Assembly (NCBI GenBank): GCA_964036045.1
Contig: OZ038379.1
Span: forward strand, 118,805,104-118,869,103
DNA: 64,000 bases
Origin: Eutreptiella sp. 'Long Island Sound 2002'
Taxonomy: Eukaryota > Euglenozoa > Euglenophyceae > Eutreptiales > Eutreptiaceae
Direction of reading: 5' to 3'
The notes beneath the pieces are model-generated. The model had not been told where the DNA came from, did not search any database, and was given only the letters and a program-made list of their open reading frames with translations. Positions 59,101 through 64,000 of the stretch are shown piece after piece (position 1 is the stretch's first letter; every line of letters starts with the position of its first letter). Made by a program: the position numbers and the translations under genes.

Positions 59101-62100
59101 GGGGGGGTAGGGGGGCTCCCAAGGGATTGGTACACAACCTGTTTATGCAGTTTTTCACCCTCGGCAGCTCAAAAATGGAAGTTTTTGAAACTTGTTTTTT
59201 TGATATTGTGACCACCTAAAATGACCATCCAAGATATGTAAAGCATGTTTTAGGCAGTATTTACATGTTTTTCACCCTATTTGGGTATTAGGTCCGGGGG
59301 GGTAGGGGGGCTCCCAAGGGATTGGTACACAACCTGTTTATGCAGTTTTTCACCCTCGGCAGCTCAAAAATGGAAGTTTTTGAAACTTGTTTTTTTGATA
59401 TTGTGACCACCTAAAATGACCATCCAAGATATGTAAAGCATGTTTTAGGCAGTATTTACATGTTTTTCACCCTATTTGGGTATTAAGTCCGGGGGGGTAG
59501 GGGGGCTCCCAAGGGATTGGTACACAACCTGTTTATGCAGTTTTTCACCTTGGGCAGCTCAAAAATGGAAGTTTTTGAAACTTGTTTTTCTAATATTGTG
59601 ACCACCTAAAATGACCATCCAAGCTATGTAAAGCATGTTTTAGGCCGTATTTACGTGTTTTTCACCCTATTTGGGTATCAGATCCGGGGGGGTAGGGGGG
59701 CTCCTAGGATATTGGTACACAACCTGCTAATGCAGTTTTTCACCCTGGACAGCTCAAAAATGGAAGTTTTTCAAACTTGCGTTTTTGATTCCATGACCAC
59801 CTAAAATGACCATCCAAGATATGTAAAGCATGTCTTAGGCCGTATTCACATGTTTTTCACCCTATTTGGGTATCAGGTCCGGGGGGGGGGGGGGGTCTCC
59901 CAAGGGATTGGTACACAACCTGCTGATGCAGTTTTTCACCCTGGGCAGCTCAAAAATGGAAGTTTTTGAAATTTGTTTTTTTGATATTGTGACCACCTAA
60001 AATGACCATCCAAGGTATGTAGAGCATGTTTTAGGCCGTATTTACGTGTTTTTTACCCTATTTGGGTATCAGATCCGGGGGGGGGGGGGGTCTCCTAGGG
60101 GATTGGTACACAACCTTCTTATGCAGTTTTTCACCCTGGGCAGCTCAAAAATGGAAGTTTTTGAAACTTGTTTTTCTGATATTGTGACCACCTAAAATGA
60201 CCATCCAAGCTATGTAAAGCATGTTTTAGGCCGTATTTACGTGTTTTCCACCCTATTTGGGTATCAGGTCCGGGGGGGGGGGGGGGGTCTCCCAAGGGAT
60301 TGGTACACAACCTGTTTATGCAGTTTTTCACCCTGGACAGCTCAAAAATGGAAGTTTTTGAAACTTGTTGTTTTGATATTGTGACCACCTAAAATGACCA
60401 TCCAAGCTATGTAAAGCATGTTTTAGGCCGTATTTACGTGTTTTTCACCCTATTTGGGTATCAGGTCCGGGGGGGTAGGGGGGGTCTCCCAAGGGATTGG
60501 TACACAACCTGTTTATGCAGTTTTTCACCCTGGACAGCTCAAAAATGGAAGTTTTTGAAACTTGTTTTTGATATTGTGACCACCTAAAATGAGCATCCAA
60601 GATATGTAAAAGCATGTTTTAGGCCGTATTTACGTGTTTCTCACCCTATTTGGGTATCAGGTCCGGGGGGGGGGGGGGTCTCCCAAGGGATTGGTACACA
60701 ACCTGTTTATGCAGTTTTTCACCCTGGACAGCTCAAAAATGGAAGATTTTGAAACTTGTTTTTTTGATATTGTGACCACCTAAAATGACCATCCAAGATA
60801 TGTAAAGCATGTTTTAGGCCGTATTTACGTGTTTCTCACCCTATATGGGTATTAGGTCCGGGGGGGTAGGGGGCTTCCCAAGGGATTGGTACACAACCTG
60901 CTTATGCAGTTTTTCACCCTGGACAGCTCAAAAATGGAAGTTTTTGAAAGTTGCGTTTTTGATTCCATGACCACCTAAAATGACCATCCAAGATATGTAA
61001 AGCATGTCTTAGGCCGTATTCACATGTTTTTCACCCTATTTGGGTATCAGGTCCGGGGGGGGGGGGGGGTCTCCCAAGGGATTGGTACACAACCTGCTGA
61101 TGCAGTTTTTCACCCTGGGCAGCTCAAAAATGGAAGTTTTTGAAATTTGTTTTTTGATATTGTGACCACCTAAAATGACCATCCAAGGTATGTAAAGCAT
61201 GTTTTAGGCCGTATTTACGTGTTTTTCACCCTATTTGGGTATCAGATCCGGGGGGGGGGGGGGGGTCTCCTAGGGGATTGGTACACAACCTTCTTATGCA
61301 GTTTTTCACCCTGGGCAGCTCAAAAATGGAAGTTTTTGAAACTTGTTTTTCTGATATTGTGACCACCTAAAATGACCATCCAAGCTATGTAAAGCATGTT
61401 TTAGGCCGTATTTACGTGTTTTCCACCCTATTTGGGTATCAGATCCGGGGGGAAGGGGGGGTCTCCCAAGGGATTGGTACACAACCTGTTTATGCAGTTT
61501 TTCACCCTGGACAGCTCAAAAATGGAAGTTTTTGAAACTTGTTTTTTGATATTGTGACCACCTAAAATGACCATCCAAGATATGTAAAGCATGTTTTAGG
61601 CCGTATTTACGTGTTTCTCACCCTATTTGGGTATCAGGTCCGGGGGGGTAGGGGGGCTCCCAAGGGATTGGTACACAACCTGCTTATGCAATTTTTCACC
61701 TTGGACAGCTCAAAAATGGAAGTTTTTGAAACTTGTTGTTTTGATATTGTGACCACCCACAATGACCATCCAAGCTATGTAAAGCATGTTTTAGGCCGTA
61801 TTTACGTGTTTTTCACCCTATTTGGGTATCAAGTCCGGGGGGGGGGGGGTCTCCCAAGGGATTGGTACACAACCTGTTTATGCAGTTTTTCACCCTGGAC
61901 AGCTCAAAAATGGAAGATTTTGAAACTTGTTTTTTTGATATTGTGACCACCTAAAATGACCATCCAAGATATGTAAAGCATGTTTTAGGCCGTATTTACG
62001 TGTTTCTCACCCTATATGGGTATCAGGTCCCGGGGGGTAGGGGGGCTCCCAAGGGATTGGTACACAACCTGTTTATGCAGTTTTTCACCCTGGGCAGCTC

Positions 62101-64000
62101 AAAAATGGAAGTTTTTGAAACTTGTTTTTTTGATATTGTGACCACCTAAAATGACCATCCAAGATATGTAAAGCATGTTTTAGGCAGTATTTACATGTTT
62201 TTCACCCTATTTGGGTATTAGGTCAAGGGGGGGTAGGGGGGCTCCCAAGGGATTGGTACACAACCTGTTTATGCAGTTTTTCACTCAAAAATGGAAGTTT
62301 TTGAAACTTGTTTTTCTAATATTGTGACCACCTAAAATGACCATCCAAGCTATGTAAAGCATGTTTTAGGCCGTATTTACGTGTTTTTCATCCTATTTGG
62401 GTATCAGATCCGGGGGGGGGGGGGTCTCCTAGGGGATCGGTATACAACCTGCTAATGCAGTTTTTCACCCTGGACAGCTCAAAAATGGGAGTTTTCAAAC
62501 TTGCCTTTTTGATTCCATGACCACCTAAAATGACCATCCAAGATATGTAAAGCATGTCTTAGGCCGTATTCACATGTTTTTCACCCTATTTGGGTATCAG
62601 GTCCGGGGGGGGGGGGGGTCTCCAAGGGATTGGTACACAACCTGTTTATGCAGTTTTTCACCCTGGGCAGCTCAAAAATGGAAGTTGTTGAAACTTGTTT
62701 TTTTGATATTGTGACCACCTAAAATGACCATCCAAGATATGTAAAGCATGTCTTAGGCCGGATTTACATGTTTTTCACCCTATTTGGGTATCAGGTCCGG
62801 GGGGGGGGGGGGGGGGTCTCCCAAGGGATTGGTACACAACCTGCTTATGCAGTTTTTCACCCTGGGCAGCTCAAAAATGGAAGTTTTTGAAACTTGTTTT
62901 TTGATATTGTGACCACCCACAATGACCATCCAAGGTATGTAAAGCATGTTTTAGGCCGTATTTACATGTTTCTCACCCTATTTGGGTATCAGGTCCGGGG
63001 GGGGGGGGGGGGGTAGGGGGGCTCCCAAGGGATTGGTACACAACCTGCTTATGCAATTTTTCACCCTGGGCAGCTCGAAAATGGAAGTTTTTGAAACTTG
63101 TTTTTTGATATTGTGACCACCTCAATTGACCATCCTAGCTATGTAAAGCATGTTTTAGGCATCATTTACATGTTTTTCACCCTATTTGGGTATTAGGTCC
63201 GGGGGGGTAGGGGGGCTCCCAAGGGATTGGTACACAACCTGTTTATGAAGTTTTTCACCCTGGGCAGCTCAAAAATGGAAGTTTTTGAAACTTGTTTTTT
63301 TGATATTGTGACCACCTAAAATGACCATCCAAGATATGTAAAGCATGTTTTAGGCCGTATTTACGTGTTTCTCAGCCTAGTTGGGTATCAGGTCCGGGGG
63401 GGTAGGGGGGCTCCCAAGGGATTGGTACACAACCTGTTTATGCAGTTTTTCACCCTGGGCAGCTCAAAAATGGAAGTTTTGAAACTTGTTTTTTTGATAT
63501 TGTGACCACCTAAAATGACCATCCAAGATATGTAAAGCATGTCTTAGGCCGTATTTACATGTTTTTCACCCTATTTGGGTATCAGGTCCGGGGGGGGGGG
63601 GGGGGTCTCCCAAGGGATTGGTACACAACCTGCTTATGCAGTTTTTCACCCTGGGCAGCTCAAAAATGGAAGTTTTTGAAACTTGTTTTTTTGATATTGT
63701 GACCACCCACAATGACCATCCAAGGTATGTAAAGCATGTTTTAGGCGGTATTTACATGTTTCTCACCCTATTTGGGTATCAGGTCCGGGGGGGGGGGGGG
63801 GGAGGGGGGCTCCCAAGGGATTGGTACACAACCTGCTTATGCAGTTTTTCACCCTGGGCAGCTCAAAAATGGAAGTTTTTGAAACTTGTTTTTTTGATAT
63901 TGTGACCACCTAAAATGACCATCCAAGATATGTAAAGCATGTTTTAGGCATTATTTACATGTTTTTCACCCTATTTGGGTATTAGGTCCGGGGGGTAGGG
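53162..64000 (+). repeat. 10.8-kb array of the ~195-bp G-tract satellite, running off the window
   Basis: About 55 monomers, all in one orientation. 'ggtcc' landmarks at 54408, 54603, 54798 and 54993 give an exact 195-bp period; others vary by a few bases with the length of the G run (7-19 G, often interrupted as GGGGGGGTAGGGGGG). Monomers fall into recognisable types that recur in order, forming 4-5-mer blocks of about 780-980 bp and larger duplications. No 5' module or 3' terminus of the element family is seen in this stretch, so it may be the interior of one very long copy. Occasional open frames arise because 195 is a multiple of 3. Confidence 0.95.

Noticed and set aside
53162-64000. Open frames in the 195-bp array (peptide with MEVFETCFFDIVTT and similar)
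   Set aside because: 195 is a multiple of 3, so a stop-free monomer variant makes a long frame by itself. Most monomers have TAA in 'cacctaaaatg', and variation shows no coding pattern.
53162-64000. CRISPR array
   Set aside because: Period of 195 bp with no unique spacers between short repeats, in a eukaryotic satellite context.

Overview
This is nuclear DNA of a eukaryote with a large, repeat-dominated genome. Evidence: GT-AG introns in two places, long multi-copy satellite arrays, many transposon relics, and a 200-base run of N that is a scaffold gap. Nothing looks bacterial, organellar or viral. The species cannot be fixed from the sequence. An alga (possibly a streptophyte alga) or another large-genome protist is a guess, supported weakly by stop codons that look like deaminated CAG and CGA codons.

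Layout. 1-18.0 kb holds decayed protein-coding relics, mostly on the minus strand, mixed with two kinds of palindrome-rich mobile DNA. One is a foldback-like element full of GGCCGAAATTTCGGCC (about 5.45-7.99 kb). The other is a pair of CCTAGGAACCCCCC-type palindrome clusters (8.85-9.18 and 12.23-12.38 kb) bracketing a possible 2-oxoglutarate/Fe(II) dioxygenase-like gene and a second, transposase-like gene. An RNase H relic lies at 15.8-17.2 kb. 18.6-25.0 kb is mostly non-genic: degenerate minisatellites, the assembly gap, a GC-rich block with long G runs, and diverged inverted copies of the later satellite. 25.04-27.05 kb holds the only host gene that still looks intact: the last three exons of a minus-strand Tyr/Gly/Ser-rich protein with a basic C-terminal nuclear-localisation-like tail.

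30.8-64 kb is dominated by one element family. Each copy starts TCACCTCGCAGAG, has a conserved module of about 650 bp, then an array of a ~195-bp G-tract satellite, and ends CTCTGCGAGGTG, a TTGCCGAAGGCAA hairpin and TAGAA. The 5' TC, the inverted repeat that is terminal on the left but subterminal on the right, the 3' hairpin, insertion before T without target duplication, and head-to-tail tandem copies together match non-autonomous Helitron2/Helentron-like elements with internal minisatellites. Eight 5' ends and seven 3' ends are present, some nested inside one another with exactly reconstituted empty sites. A decamer satellite (38.6-40.4 kb), a 2.9-kb insert carrying fragments of two genes with introns (43.7-46.6 kb), and a decayed reverse transcriptase/RNase H retroelement (50.1-53.1 kb) interrupt the series. 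The last 10.8 kb is an uninterrupted 195-bp satellite array with higher-order structure that runs off the window.

Almost every relic is broken the same way: in-frame TAG or TGA (one TAA) at places where Gln or Arg would fit, plus occasional frameshifts. This looks like cytosine-deamination decay of silenced repeats rather than a variant genetic code. All gene calls are from reading the sequence by eye; no alignment or search was run.
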